Assembly (NCBI RefSeq): GCF_018618475.1
Contig: NZ_JACSMD010000001.1
Coordinates: 1,612,001-1,676,000, forward strand
Length of the DNA stretch: 64,000 nt
Origin: Exiguobacterium sp. s122
GTDB taxonomy: Bacteria; Bacillota; Bacilli; Exiguobacteriales; Exiguobacteriaceae
Direction: 5' to 3'
Under the pieces are notes generated by a model, which was not told where the DNA came from, searched no databases, and worked only from the letters and a program-made list of their open reading frames with translations. Both the position numbers and the translations under genes were made by a program. Positions 63,884-64,000 of this stretch are shown in pieces; position 1 is the first letter of the stretch; each line of letters begins with the position of its first letter.

Positions 63884-64000
63884 ATGAAATTTGAGCAGTT
63901 CCACATCGAGGGAAAAGAAATCCGCTTCGGTTTGCTCGAGACGATCATGGATCATCATCATTTCATCCGTGAAGGCGCTTGGGACTACGAGCGTGCGACG
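63884..64000 (+). CDS. Start of a YugN-like family gene (cut by window end)
   Basis: 39 codons are visible, with GGGGG 6 bases before the chosen ATG (another ATG is directly upstream). The segment LETIMDHHHFIREGAWDYERAT resembles the N-terminus of YugN-like proteins, a small Bacillales family of unknown function. Too little is visible for a firm call. Confidence 0.5.
   Translation, partial: MKFEQFHIEGKEIRFGLLETIMDHHHFIREGAWDYERAT

Overview
The window is a 64 kb stretch of core chromosome from a Gram-positive, low-to-mid GC Firmicute of the Bacillales type. The best guess is Exiguobacterium or a close relative; this is inferred from gene content and order, not from a database search. Most genes lie on the minus strand. 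Read from high to low coordinates, the order follows the Bacillus subtilis ylb - dcw - ylm - pyr - ylo blocks almost gene for gene. No tRNA, rRNA, insertion sequence, prophage or CRISPR array was seen, and no gene-free stretch exceeds 300 bases. Sporulation genes that interrupt these blocks in Bacillus (spoVD, spoVE, spoIIGA, sigE, sigG) are absent, which fits a non-sporulating organism.

Layout from low to high coordinate. 1-5.6 kb: recG (cut by the window edge), the serine dehydratase pair sdaAA/sdaAB, fakA and an Asp23-family gene; rpmB is divergent from them. 5.9-20 kb: a long operon gmk-rpoZ-coaBC-priA-(def-fmt)-rsmB-rlmN-prpC-prkC-rsgA-rpe, with a TPP-riboswitch-controlled thiT-thiN pair at its end. 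20-23.7 kb: rqcH on the plus strand, then two membrane-protein genes (UPF0421 and DUF4097 families) not found here in B. subtilis. 23.7-35.3 kb: a complete UMP biosynthesis operon, pyrR-pyrP-pyrB-pyrC-carA-carB-pyrK-pyrD-pyrF-pyrE, with three PyrR-type RNA elements. 35.3-43.3 kb: rluD, lspA, T-box-controlled ileS, divIVA and the ylm genes including sepF. 43.3-55.1 kb: a trimmed division and cell wall cluster, rsmH-ftsL-pbpB-murF-mraY-murD-murG-divIB-ftsA-ftsZ. 55.2-62.9 kb: bshC, a DUF3397 gene, a panE-type reductase, rpmF, yceD, tmcAL, ylbL, coaD, rsmD, ylbG and ylbF. 63-64 kb: an orphan ATP-grasp gene and the start of a YugN-like gene, both on the plus strand.

The genes join several processes: peptidoglycan synthesis and septation, initiation and rescue of translation (formylation and deformylation, RqcH and YlmH, L28 and L32, rRNA methylases), CoA and bacillithiol supply, thiamine salvage, and de novo pyrimidine synthesis. 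Regulation is mainly by leader RNA: TPP riboswitch, T-box and PyrR sites.

The most unusual feature is a continuous reading frame that joins peptide deformylase to methionyl-tRNA formyltransferase (14044-15429), with all catalytic motifs of both enzymes present. Next is a PyrR-type site that covers the ribosome binding site of pyrP with no terminator, which suggests translational rather than transcriptional control. No wholly new multi-gene system was found. Function assignments come from recognised motifs and gene order, read by eye.
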